DNA from: Chlorobi bacterium Chlorobi_1
Lineage (GTDB): Bacteria > Bacteroidota > Chlorobiia > Chlorobiales > Chlorobiaceae
Assembly (NCBI GenBank): GCA_900299075.1
Contig: OMIK01000044.1
Span: 1-37,431 of the forward strand
Direction: 5' to 3'
DNA length: 37,431 bases
The notes beneath the pieces are model-generated. The model was not told where the DNA came from. It worked only from the letters and a program-made list of their open reading frames with translations, and ran no database searches. The position numbers and the translations under genes were made by a program. Shown here piece by piece: positions 1-6,827 of this stretch; position 1 is the stretch's first letter; every line of letters starts with the position of its first letter.

Positions 1-435
1 CCCTACCTGCGCCCGCTCTACGACGCGCTGCAGGACATGCTCACCGCGGAGAAGCTCAAGTTCCTGACCGAGCGCCGGGTGATCGAGATCGTGCCGCTGG
101 CCTACATGCGCGGCAGGACCCTGAACAACTCCTTCATCATCCTCGACGAGGCGCAGAACGCCTCGAGCAAGCAGATGAAGATGTGCCTCACCAGGCTCGG
201 CGTCAACTCGAAGGCGATCATCACCGGAGACGTGACCCAGGTCGACCTGCCGAAGGAGATGGAGTCCGGCCTGTCCAACGCCGAGAAGATCCTGACCGGC
301 ATCAAGGGGATCAGCTTCGTCTACCTCGACAAGTCCGACGTGGTCCGCCACCGGCTGGTCAGGGACATCGTGGACGCCTACGAGCACCACGAGGACGGCC
401 AGCGGAGCCCGCGCCCCCCGTTCAAGGAACTTTGA
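1..435 (+). CDS. phoH: PhoH-family ATPase, C-terminal part (5' end outside window)
   Basis: The reading frame is open from base 1 and ends with TGA at 433-435, so only about 144 C-terminal residues are present. The Walker B-type segment FIILDEAQNAS and the downstream SKAIITGDVTQVDLP stretch are typical of PhoH/YbeZ proteins, which are cytoplasmic P-loop ATPases linked to RNA metabolism. The Walker A motif must lie upstream of the window. Ferredoxin genes follow on the same strand after an 86 nt gap. No independent terminator is seen in that gap. Family assignment is firm; the exact cellular role is inferred from the family. Confidence 0.93.
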   Translation, partial: PYLRPLYDALQDMLTAEKLKFLTERRVIEIVPLAYMRGRTLNNSFIILDEAQNASSKQMKMCLTRLGVNSKAIITGDVTQVDLPKEMESGLSNAEKILTGIKGISFVYLDKSDVVRHRLVRDIVDAYEHHEDGQRSPRPPFKEL

Positions 436-521
436 CCGCCCGGGAGGGGGTTGATTCAGTGCCGGGAGTTCCGGCACCATTCCATTCCGATATCCGAGCA
501 ACACCAACCGGAGCAACCCAT

Positions 522-710
522 ATGCCACACCGAATCTCCGAAGACTGCACCTACTGCGGCGCCTGCGAACCCGAATGCCCGGTCAGCGCGATCTCTCCTG
601 GCGACAGCGTCTACGTCATCGACGAGAACGTCTGCGTCGACTGCGTCGGCCACCACGACGAAGCGGCCTGCGTGGCCATCTGTCCCGTCGACTGCATCTC
701 CAGGGTATAG
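522..710 (+). CDS. 2[4Fe-4S] ferredoxin (first of tandem pair)
   Basis: This 62-residue protein carries two cysteine clusters. The first is CTYCGACEPECP. The second has C-x2-C-x8-C-x3-C spacing, and the eight-residue loop VGHHDEAA separates it from the clostridial type. Such ferredoxins accept electrons from the type I reaction centre of green sulfur bacteria and feed ferredoxin-dependent carbon fixation in the cytoplasm. The ATG at 522 is preceded by GGAG about eight bases upstream and puts the first cysteine near residue 9, as usual for the family. A paralogue follows at 888. Its C-terminus (VDCISRV) differs from the paralogue's (AECIVQA), which suggests distinct isoforms. Which numbered ferredoxin this corresponds to cannot be settled by eye. 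Confidence 0.95.
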   Translation: MPHRISEDCTYCGACEPECPVSAISPGDSVYVIDENVCVDCVGHHDEAACVAICPVDCISRV

Positions 711-798
711 GATTCATCGGCCGCCGCCGGGTAGCTTGAACCCTGCGGCGGCCCTGACGGATTTCCCTTTGCGAAGGGCGGTTTAATTGCCGGCCCGC

Positions 799-828
799 TT
801 GTTTCGGGCTCGGAAAAAAGGTTATATT
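799..828 (+). promoter_or_regulatory. Candidate sigma70-type promoter of second ferredoxin
   Basis: TTGTTT (799-804) and TATATT (823-828) are separated by 18 bases in an AT-richer part of the gap between the two ferredoxins, about 60 bases before the second start codon. This suggests the second gene can be transcribed on its own. The boxes were matched by eye only. Confidence 0.4.
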
Positions 829-887
829 AACCGGATTCCATCGCAATTGTTCTTTTCTTTTTCAAACACTCAAAGCACGTCGTCAAA

Positions 888-1076
888 ATGGCACTGTATA
901 TCACCGAAGAATGCACCTACTGCGGTGCTTGCGAACCCGAATGCCCGGTCAACGGCATCACCGCCGGTAACGACATCTACGTTATCGACGCTGCCGCCTG
1001 CACCGAGTGCGCCGGCTATGCCGATGCACCGGCTTGCGTGGCCGTCTGCCCTGCAGAGTGCATCGTTCAGGCTTAA
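888..1076 (+). CDS. 2[4Fe-4S] ferredoxin (second of tandem pair)
   Basis: This 62-residue protein begins MALYITEECTYCGACEPECP, very close to what I recall of ferredoxin I of Chlorobaculum tepidum. Both clusters are complete, and the second has the x8 loop (AGYADAPA). It is a soluble low-potential electron carrier between the photosynthetic reaction centre and ferredoxin-dependent enzymes. No good Shine-Dalgarno sequence precedes the ATG at 888. A perfect intrinsic terminator starts 20 bases after the stop codon. Together with the promoter-like boxes at 799-828, this suggests a short, possibly monocistronic transcript. Confidence 0.96.
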   Translation: MALYITEECTYCGACEPECPVNGITAGNDIYVIDAAACTECAGYADAPACVAVCPAECIVQA

Positions 1077-1096
1077 CCCTGATACTGCATTACGAT

Positions 1097-1133
1097 AAAA
1101 AAGAGGCCCGTCACAAGCGGGCCTCTTTTTTTT
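1097..1133 (+). terminator. Intrinsic terminator after ferredoxins
   Basis: The stem AAAAAAGAGGCCCG (1097-1110) pairs perfectly with CGGGCCTCTTTTTT (1118-1131) around a seven-base loop and runs into a T tract. The A-rich 5' arm could let it also work on the minus strand for the operon ending at 1223. Confidence 0.92.
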
Positions 1134-1134
1134 A

Positions 1135-1223
1135 TGGATAATGGATAGTTGGCCATGGATAATTGAAAAATCAAGACAGCGTAGTCAACCTCCGGCCACC
1201 CTCCCCATTATCCATTATCCATT
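1135..1223. repeat. Inverted pair of TGGATAATGGATAAT-type repeats
   Basis: A forward run of TGGATAATGGATA units lies at 1135-1166 and the reverse complement (CCATTATCCATTATCCATT) at 1205-1223, with about 40 bases between them. A third copy, cut by the window edge, is at 37411-37431. The pair sits in the convergent gap between the ferredoxin terminator and the Dabb gene and touches that gene's stop codon. The pattern looks like a small dispersed repeat rather than a gene. Confidence 0.75.
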
Positions 1224-1525
1224 CACAGCTCGTAATCCACAAGGCGGCGCTCGGCTGAGGCCTCTCCGATGAAGGGCTTGAGGGCTTCGTGCTCGGGATG
1301 GGACTGGTACTCCTGAAGGGCCCGCCGGTCGACGAATTCCGAGTAGAGCACCACGTCAGCCGAGCTGTCGGTCCGGCTGAAATCGATCCCGACCTCGATG
1401 CAGACCAGGCCGGATATGCGGCTCCGGAGCGCTTCGAGCTTCTCCTTGATGAGGCGGGCGTTGACCTGGGGAGTGTTGCCGTGTGCGGCATCCTTCAGGC
1501 GCCACATGACGATGTGCTTGACCAT
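1223..1525 (-). CDS. Dabb (stress-responsive A/B barrel) domain protein
   Basis: This 100-residue protein opens MVKHIVMWRLKD and contains YSEFVDRRALQEYQSHPEHE, the typical pattern of the Dabb dimeric alpha/beta-barrel domain. The length equals a single domain with no additions. Members are small cytoplasmic proteins, mostly of unknown biochemical role; some plant members act as cyclases. It lies 57 bases downstream of the thioesterase on the same strand and is probably the last gene of that operon. The stop codon abuts a dispersed repeat. Function beyond the fold is unknown. Confidence 0.88.
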   Translation of the reverse strand: MVKHIVMWRLKDAAHGNTPQVNARLIKEKLEALRSRISGLVCIEVGIDFSRTDSSADVVLYSEFVDRRALQEYQSHPEHEALKPFIGEASAERRLVDYEL

Positions 1526-1582
1526 GGTGTTACGGAAATAAGGATTGTTGCGGGACTTGCCCGAAGGAAGCCGAGACCGGGC

Positions 1583-2035
1583 TCACCCCTGGATGGCCCT
1601 GGCGATGCGAAGGGCATCGGCCTCCTCCGGAATAAGGTCGAAGGTGCCGATGAACTCCTCCGGGACCCGCCTTGGGCGTCCGGAATCGGGATCGACACAG
1701 ATCCAGAGCGTTTCTGCCCTGGCGAGGATCGCCTGGTCGCTGCTCCGGGTGACGAGGTACTTCCTGCGGGACTTGCAGTCGTTCAGGGATGCGATCCAGG
1801 TGTACAGTTCGATCCGCTCTCCGGCGAACGCCGGCCGAAGGTAGTCGATCGTGTGCGTGCGGGCGACCCAGACGGCACGGCTCTCACGGTAGCGTTCGAG
1901 GCTCCACCCCTCGGAAGCCGTATGCGAGGTGGCGGCATCCTGCATCCAACGGACATATTCGATATTGCTGGCGTGCCCGTTGACGTCGATGGCTGACTCG
2001 GGCACGGTGAAGTCGTGGATGTAGACCGATCTCAT
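1583..2035 (-). CDS. Acyl-CoA thioesterase, 4HBT hot-dog family
   Basis: The 150 residues form a single hot-dog domain. The N-terminal segment DVNGHASNIEYVRWMQDAA matches the D-x-x-G-H-x-x-N-x-x-Y active-site region of 4-hydroxybenzoyl-CoA/YbgC-type thioesterases. The expected role is hydrolysis of acyl-CoA or acyl-ACP in the cytoplasm; the acyl group cannot be predicted. Its start codon overlaps the stop codon of the upstream D,D-carboxypeptidase in an ATGA junction (2032-2035), which indicates translational coupling. The Dabb gene follows. Confidence 0.9.
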   Translation of the reverse strand: MRSVYIHDFTVPESAIDVNGHASNIEYVRWMQDAATSHTASEGWSLERYRESRAVWVARTHTIDYLRPAFAGERIELYTWIASLNDCKSRRKYLVTRSSDQAILARAETLWICVDPDSGRPRRVPEEFIGTFDLIPEEADALRIARAIQG

Positions 2036-3390
2036 CCGACGCAGCTCCTTGCCGATGCGAAGGCGGCCGGCGCTGCGGAGGAGAGGGCCTCCCGGCGGTG
2101 CTTCTGCTTGGTGAGCTTGGTCACCTCGGCGCCCCTCCGCTTCTGGTTCACGGCAGCACGGCTGTCTGCCCTCCCCTTTCGTCCCGCCTTGGCCGGGGCT
2201 GCCGGGCGGGCGTTCGCCCCCTTGCCCGGCTTCAGGGCCAGCCGCTTCTCCTCCTGCTGCCTGCGTCCGCTCCTGAGGGCCGCTTTCGACTGGGCAGGGC
2301 GGCCATGCGACGCCTTCAGCGCAAGCTTCCGGTCGTACGCGGCGTGCTTCTGCATCTTCTGGTCATGCCGCTCATCAGCGAGGCGCTGCTGCCGGTCAGC
2401 CTTGCGGTTCACCCCTTTTGCCGCTTTGATACCGGCGGCTTCAGGCCGGCCGTTGCGGGCGACCTGCATCCTGAGGGCGGCAAGCGCCTTCTCGCGGTTC
2501 CGGGCAACCTCCCTGGCCGATACGGGGTTGCCTCTTTCGGAGTACCTCTTTGCGGCAACAGGCGTCGAAACGCGCTCTCCGGGAGCGATGCCGAGCCCCT
2601 GGTCGAACATGTCGGCAGCCATCCCCCAGCGGTCCCCCTTGGCGTTGAGCATCACCAGGAGCACATCCTTGCGCTCCCTGACCGCCCTGGCGATCAGGCA
2701 CTTGCCCGCATGGTTGGTGAACCCGGTCTTGATGCCGACCGTGTAGGGATAGAGCTCGAACATCTTGTTATGGGTCTTCAGGGAGAAGGGCCTTCCGGTG
2801 GCGATCTCCTTGAAGTTCGCCCGCTCGAGCCTGGCGATGGCGTTGAATTCGGAGTTCCTGACCGCGTGTTCGGTCAGCACCATGAGGTCGCGGGCGGTGG
2901 TCCGGTTTCCAACCCAGGGGGCGAAATCGAATCCGGCGGGGTTGGTGAAGTGAGAGCTGGCCATGCCGAGGGACCTGGCCCTCGAGTTCATGGAGCGCGC
3001 GAACCCTTCGACGCTTCCGCCGAGATGGATCGCGATTGCGAAAGCCGCGTCGTTGCTGGAGTTGACCATGGCCGCCTTGACCAGGTCGCGGAGCTGGATA
3101 CGGTCCCCTTCCCTGAGGCCGGCCTTGGTGGGCTCGACGAGGGTCGACTCTTTCGTGACGACCACCTCGTCGTCGAGGTGCCCGCTCTCGATGGCCATGA
3201 TGCAGGTCAGTACCTTGGTCAGGCTGGCCGGTGAGACCTGCTGGTCGACATCCTTCGACATCAGGACGTTGGAGGTACCGTTCTCCTTTACCATGTATGA
3301 GGTGATGGAGTCGTACGGCGCGGCATCAGCCCGTCCGTTCATGGCCAAAAAGGCCGCCACAGCGCAAATCAGGCGGCACAGGGCTTTCAT
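2032..3390 (-). CDS. D-alanyl-D-alanine carboxypeptidase (peptidase S11) with basic C-terminal tail
   Basis: Numbered from the start at 3390, the protein has 452 residues. Residues 1-23 form a signal peptide ending near ADA-AP. The penicillin-binding motifs follow: S56-L-T-K59, S111-S-N113 and K221-T-G223. It trims the terminal D-Ala from peptidoglycan stem peptides in the periplasm. Residues from about 280 to the end are low-complexity and very rich in Lys, Arg, Ala and Gln, where a PBP5-type C-terminal domain or amphipathic anchor would be expected. The frame stays open upstream to 3585, but that start would put 65 extra residues before the signal peptide. It shares an ATGA junction with the downstream thioesterase. 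Confidence 0.9.
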   Translation of the reverse strand: MKALCRLICAVAAFLAMNGRADAAPYDSITSYMVKENGTSNVLMSKDVDQQVSPASLTKVLTCIMAIESGHLDDEVVVTKESTLVEPTKAGLREGDRIQLRDLVKAAMVNSSNDAAFAIAIHLGGSVEGFARSMNSRARSLGMASSHFTNPAGFDFAPWVGNRTTARDLMVLTEHAVRNSEFNAIARLERANFKEIATGRPFSLKTHNKMFELYPYTVGIKTGFTNHAGKCLIARAVRERKDVLLVMLNAKGDRWGMAADMFDQGLGIAPGERVSTPVAAKRYSERGNPVSAREVARNREKALAALRMQVARNGRPEAAGIKAAKGVNRKADRQQRLADERHDQKMQKHAAYDRKLALKASHGRPAQSKAALRSGRRQQEEKRLALKPGKGANARPAAPAKAGRKGRADSRAAVNQKRRGAEVTKLTKQKHRREALSSAAPAAFASARSCVG

Positions 3391-3581
3391 CCCTGAAAAA
3401 AGATGTCCGGCAAGGCGGATCCGGTTGCCGTCGATCCTGCCGCAGGAGACTGGGGCCGAGGACTTCAGGACGGTATCTGACATAGGTGGATTTGTTTGAG
3501 GTCTGTTCTGAATAAAAGAAAGCCTGGCTGAAAAACCTTGAAAAAAACTCGATTTCCCGACGGTGGACGCACGCAGCCTCA

Positions 3582-3806
3582 TCACTGCTCCTTGCCATCA
3601 CCGGCCTCTTCCCCCTGCGCTTCTCCGGACCGTGAGGAGAGCAGCGACTGGTAGTGGCGGACATCGAGCAGCACCACGGAGCTCTTCCCGTGCTGGGTCA
3701 GGACGATCGGCCGCCCGGTCTTCTTGACCTGCCTGACGAGCGACGCCGTATTGGCCCGGAACTCGGACAGCGGCCGTATGTCGTTCTCGAGATCTATGCC
3801 TTTCAT
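3582..3806 (-). CDS. Phd/YefM-family antitoxin-like protein (no partner toxin seen)
   Basis: The 74 residues contain RPLSEFRANTASLVRQVKK and RPIVLTQHGKSSVVLLDV, a classic Phd/YefM N-terminal DNA-binding fold. A short acidic tail follows. Such proteins repress their own promoter and neutralise a RelE/Doc-type toxin. No toxin-like frame is found next to it. The 191 bases to the carboxypeptidase start are too short for a RelE, and the frame there does not resemble one. The upstream region carries two near-identical TGTACGCTTTTTA repeats (3826-3866), plausible operator sites. Its stop codon overlaps an ATG at 3585 (ATGA), which opens the long carboxypeptidase frame. It may be an orphan antitoxin or a repurposed regulator. 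Confidence 0.85.
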   Translation of the reverse strand: MKGIDLENDIRPLSEFRANTASLVRQVKKTGRPIVLTQHGKSSVVLLDVRHYQSLLSSRSGEAQGEEAGDGKEQ

Positions 3807-3825
3807 GCAGTTCGATACGGTTTTC

Positions 3826-3866
3826 TGTACGCTTTTTACTACTTCTTAATGTACGCTTTTTAGTAC
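3826..3866 (-). promoter_or_regulatory. Putative operator repeats upstream of antitoxin gene
   Basis: TGTACGCTTTTTACTAC (3826-3842) and TGTACGCTTTTTAGTAC (3850-3866) differ at one base and are spaced 24 bases apart. The second copy is nearly palindromic (ATGTAC at one end, GTACAT at the other). They lie 20-60 bases before the antitoxin start codon at 3806, where Phd/YefM proteins bind to autoregulate. The role is inferred from position and repetition. Confidence 0.5.
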
Positions 3867-3921
3867 ATATCAAAAAAAAGAGAGAAAAGAGTGAAGGGAC
3901 AAGCTGATTGCACTTGGCCCT

Positions 3922-4030
3922 CATCGCTATCGGTATCGATCTTTTCGGACATTCGATTTCGAGAACGATGGGGATGGGAGTGGAATACCGGTTTCGATAG
4001 CGATGGCGATGGCGATAGAGATAGAGATGG
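3922..4030. repeat. Hexamer tandem repeat with inverted arm
   Basis: CATCGCTATCG (3922-3932) is the exact reverse complement of CGATAGCGATG (3995-4005). From 3995 to 4030 there are six consecutive 6-mer units of the form CGATRG/AGATRG. The short frames crossing this stretch on either strand translate to HRYRNR- or DGDRDRDG-type low complexity and are not genes. It fills the gap between the antitoxin operator region and the LysE gene. Confidence 0.75.
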
Positions 4031-4053
4031 GAAGAGGATGCGCGGGATTGCAA

Positions 4054-4680
4054 TCAGCGCTCGGAGAGGGCAAGTTTGAGGGCCAGGCCGACGAAGATGG
4101 CGGCCGCGGTGCGGTTGAGCACCTTCCGGGCCGCAGGCGAGCGCCGGAACCATTCGCCGAAGCCTCCGGCAAGCAGGCTGATGAGGCCGAAAACGACCAG
4201 GGTGGCAAGGATGAAGGCTGCGCCGAGCTGCAGGAACTGCGCGACCATCGATCCGTGCCGCGGGTCGGCGAACTGCGGAAGGAAGGCAAGGAAGAAGAGG
4301 GAGACCTTCGGGTTGGTGAGGTTCATGACGATCCCGCGGCGGTAGAGTGCGCCGAAGGAGAGGCGGGGTGCCTGGCCGTCGCCATCGGCCATACCGCCTG
4401 CCCGCCAGGCCTGCCAGGCAAGATGGAGCAGGTAGAGCGCGCCTGCCCCCTTCAGCACCGTGAACGCCAGCGCGGAGGCGCGCACGACCGCCGCAAGCCC
4501 GAGCGCCACGGCGACCGTGTGCCCGACGAGGCCCGTGCAGAGGCCGAAGGTCACGAATATGCCCGCCGCCCGGCCGTTCTGTGCCGACTGCGCCATCACG
4601 AACAGGTTGTCGGGTCCCGGCGCAAGCGCCAGCAGCATGGCCGTGGAGAAAAAGGCGAGAAGCGTCTGGGTGTCGATCAT
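4054..4680 (-). CDS. LysE/RhtB-family amino-acid exporter
   Basis: Starting at MIDTQTLLAFF (4680), the protein has 208 residues, normal for the family, with about six hydrophobic segments. The signature LALAPGPDNLFVMAQS lies near the N-terminus, and the segment around NLTNPKVSLFFLAFLPQF matches the conserved NPK region of the RhtB family. It would export a neutral or basic amino acid or a derivative across the inner membrane. The frame is open further upstream, but that extension overlaps the acetyltransferase gene and is not membrane-like. The ATGA overlap with the acetyltransferase stop supports this start. Substrate unknown. Confidence 0.92.
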   Translation of the reverse strand: MIDTQTLLAFFSTAMLLALAPGPDNLFVMAQSAQNGRAAGIFVTFGLCTGLVGHTVAVALGLAAVVRASALAFTVLKGAGALYLLHLAWQAWRAGGMADGDGQAPRLSFGALYRRGIVMNLTNPKVSLFFLAFLPQFADPRHGSMVAQFLQLGAAFILATLVVFGLISLLAGGFGEWFRRSPAARKVLNRTAAAIFVGLALKLALSER

Positions 4681-5195
4681 GTCGGTTTCGTCAAAAAAGC
4701 AGCCTGAAGCGTTTTCTGCAGGAAGACCACGTCGAACGGCATCCCCTGCCTGATGCCGACCTCTCGGAGGCGGCCGCATTCGATGTAGCCGTGCGAGGAG
4801 TGGAAACGGATGCTCCCGTCGTTCAGCGACGAGACCGTGGCGACGATCGTCGAGAGCCCCATGGAACGGGCGCCGGCTTCAAGCCTGTCGAGGATGGCCG
4901 CGCCGATCCCCATACCGGTGAACTCCGGCGCGATGAAGCAGCTCAGCTCCGAGGTGCCGCAGAACGACGGGATGGTGCTGTAGGGTCGCAGCAGCCCGAA
5001 GCCGGCCAACTTCCCGTCTCCCCGCTTTGCCGTCACGGCCGGCCAGCCGGAAGCGAAGGACATGAGCGACTCGAACCGCGCCAAGCCTACCGGCTCGTCG
5101 GTGTAGGTCGCGAAGCTGTTCGAAACGTAGTGGTTGAAGATGTCGAGCATCCCTGCCCGGTCATTCGGCGAGGCGTCGCACAGCACGATGTCCAT
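4677..5195 (-). CDS. GNAT-family N-acetyltransferase, phosphinothricin acetyltransferase-like
   Basis: The 172 residues begin MDIVLCDASPNDRAGMLDIFNHY and contain the acetyl-CoA-binding loop FTGMGIGAAILDRLEAGAR near residue 100. Next comes the VATVSSLNDGSIRFHSSHGY region typical of the Pat/YwnH branch, which acetylates small amines such as methionine sulfoximine or glufosinate. Start chosen at 5195 because it overlaps the stop of the upstream membrane-protein gene (TGATG). The exporter follows with an ATGA overlap. An acetylate-and-export function for one amino-acid-like substrate is a plausible inference from this pairing. Confidence 0.9.
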   Translation of the reverse strand: MDIVLCDASPNDRAGMLDIFNHYVSNSFATYTDEPVGLARFESLMSFASGWPAVTAKRGDGKLAGFGLLRPYSTIPSFCGTSELSCFIAPEFTGMGIGAAILDRLEAGARSMGLSTIVATVSSLNDGSIRFHSSHGYIECGRLREVGIRQGMPFDVVFLQKTLQAAFLTKPT

Positions 5196-5656
5196 CAGCG
5201 GAACTTCTCCTGCCGCTGGCCGGCGGAGAGCTTGCCGCCGTAATGGCCGAGCAGCACCGCCACGGGCAGCATCACGAGGAGGTCCAGGAGATAGAGCCAG
5301 TGCAGGGGGCCGGTGCCACCGATCACGCCAGGGTCGGCGAGGCGGATCGAAACCGCGCCTGCGGCAAGCAAGAAGAGCGCGACGCCCAGCCGGATCTTCT
5401 TCATGAACACCGGGGCTTTGGCGCCGTTGTACTTCCTTTTCCAGTCGAGGATGCCCGAAACGAATGAAACCGGCACGGCGAGAAGCACGACCACGAGCAG
5501 GTGGAGCACCGTACGCTCGAAGAACTGGTCGCCCGCAGGCAGGGCAAGCAGCAGGTAGAGCACCGCTACAGGGATCAGCCCGTTGCTGAAGTGGGCGGAT
5601 ATCGCATGGAGGAAGAAGGTCCTCCTCATCTCGTCGATGAACTTGCCTGAAGGCAT
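5195..5656 (-). CDS. Four-helix membrane protein, DUF2231-like
   Basis: The 153 residues form four hydrophobic segments: around GLIPVAVLYLLLAL, VLHLLVVVLLAVPVSFV, LGVALFLLAAGAV and WLYLLDLLVMLPVAVLLG. Conserved-looking histidines occur near the first helix (LHAISAHFSNG). The layout resembles DUF2231-type inner-membrane proteins, whose function is not established. It is the first gene of the operon that continues into the acetyltransferase and the LysE-type exporter, and its stop codon overlaps the next ATG by one base. The family call is tentative. Confidence 0.8.
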   Translation of the reverse strand: MPSGKFIDEMRRTFFLHAISAHFSNGLIPVAVLYLLLALPAGDQFFERTVLHLLVVVLLAVPVSFVSGILDWKRKYNGAKAPVFMKKIRLGVALFLLAAGAVSIRLADPGVIGGTGPLHWLYLLDLLVMLPVAVLLGHYGGKLSAGQRQEKFR

Positions 5657-5828
5657 GGCTGCGCTGAAGTAGGTTGATCGTGGGAAGCCACACCAAATTT
5701 ACCTCCTGCAACGCCGGACTCCAAGCGGGAAGATCGGCGATTATTTGCCGCAAGAAGTTTCATTCCTTGGATTAGCGTGTTATTTTTCAGGCCTTGAGTA
5801 TCGACCAAACCAATCCAGCCATTTGCAG

Positions 5829-6827
5829 GTGAACGACTTTCCTCCAGACCGGCACGCCGGGAACAGGCTCGACGCTTTCGGCGAAAACGGGGAGATCGGG
5901 CGCCGCAAGCCGTTCCTGCAGGAACGACGGAGTTCCGAGCCGCTTTCGAAAGCCGCCCTGGTCGTCAGGTTCCTGAAGCCCATCACCTGGATACCGGTGA
6001 TCTGGAGCTTCCTCTGTGGCGCCGTCTCATCCGGAGCCTTCGGATGGAGGGAGGCCGGCGGCATGAAGTTCCTGCTCGCCCTGCTCCTGACCGGGCCGCT
6101 GGCGACCGGCACCTGCCAGATGCTCAACGACTACTTCGACCGCGACCTCGACGAGATCAATGAACCGTCACGGCCGATCCCCGGCGGGGCCATCACCCTG
6201 CGCGACGCCACCCTGCTCATCGCCATCTGGTCGGTCCTGTCGGTGATCGCCGGCTACCTGATCCACCCGCTCATCGGCCTCTACGTGGTGGTGGGAATCG
6301 TCAACGCGCACCTCTACAGCGCCAACCCCATCAAGCTCAAGAAGCGGCTGTGGGCCGGAAACATCATCGTGGCGGTCTCCTACCTGATCATCCCGTGGAT
6401 CGCCGGCGAGATCGCCTACCGCCCGTCGCTCTCCCTCGACAGCCTCACCCCGTCGCTGATCGTCTCCGGCCTCTATACCCTTGCCAGCACGGGCACCATG
6501 ACCATCAACGACTTCAAGTCGATCGAGGGCGACCGCCAGGTCGGCATCAACACGCTGCCCGCCGTTTTCGGGGAGCGCAAGGCTGCCGTGATCGCTTCGG
6601 TGCTGATCAACCTGGGACAGCTTCTCGCGGCAGGCTACATGCTCCTGCTGGGGCTCCCGTGGTACGCCCTCGGCGTCGGCGCCCTGGTCATCCCGCAGTT
6701 CGTGATGCAGTTCAGCCTCGTCCGGTCGCCGAGGAGCATGGACGTGCGCTACAACGGCGTCGCCCAGAACTTCCTGGTCGCGGGGATGCTGGTCTGCGCA
6801 TTCGCCATCCGGGCAACGAACCCATGA
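5829..6827 (+). CDS. chlG: Chlorophyll synthase (UbiA prenyltransferase family), ChlG/BchG/BchK group
   Basis: This polytopic membrane protein has the prenyl-diphosphate-binding motif NDYFDRDLDEINEPSRPIPG and a second Asp-rich site around TINDFKSIEGDRQVGINTLP, diagnostic of (bacterio)chlorophyll synthases. It esterifies a chlorophyllide with an isoprenoid alcohol as the last step of pigment synthesis. Green sulfur bacteria have three paralogues: ChlG for chlorophyll a, BchG for BChl a and BchK for BChl c. I favour ChlG because, from memory, chlG of Chlorobaculum tepidum lies near the ferredoxin pair; a phylogeny is needed. The start is uncertain. GTG at 5829 gives 332 residues and coincides with the onset of GC-rich coding composition; TTG at 5745 would add 28 residues. 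It overlaps the next gene by ATGA. Confidence 0.9.
   Translation: MNDFPPDRHAGNRLDAFGENGEIGRRKPFLQERRSSEPLSKAALVVRFLKPITWIPVIWSFLCGAVSSGAFGWREAGGMKFLLALLLTGPLATGTCQMLNDYFDRDLDEINEPSRPIPGGAITLRDATLLIAIWSVLSVIAGYLIHPLIGLYVVVGIVNAHLYSANPIKLKKRLWAGNIIVAVSYLIIPWIAGEIAYRPSLSLDSLTPSLIVSGLYTLASTGTMTINDFKSIEGDRQVGINTLPAVFGERKAAVIASVLINLGQLLAAGYMLLLGLPWYALGVGALVIPQFVMQFSLVRSPRSMDVRYNGVAQNFLVAGMLVCAFAIRATNP

Noticed and set aside
1097-1223. Possible CRISPR-like array from the repeated TGGATAAT units
   Set aside because: Units are short, adjacent and inverted, with no regular spacers and no cas genes nearby.
3391-3582. Cryptic RelE-type toxin between antitoxin and carboxypeptidase
   Set aside because: The space is too short for a full toxin, and none of the minus-strand frames gives RelE-, ParE- or Doc-like sequence.
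3598-4153. Short frames over the hexamer repeat (LYLYRHRHRYRNRY-type products)
   Set aside because: The sequence is direct translation of the repeat, without RBS or homology.
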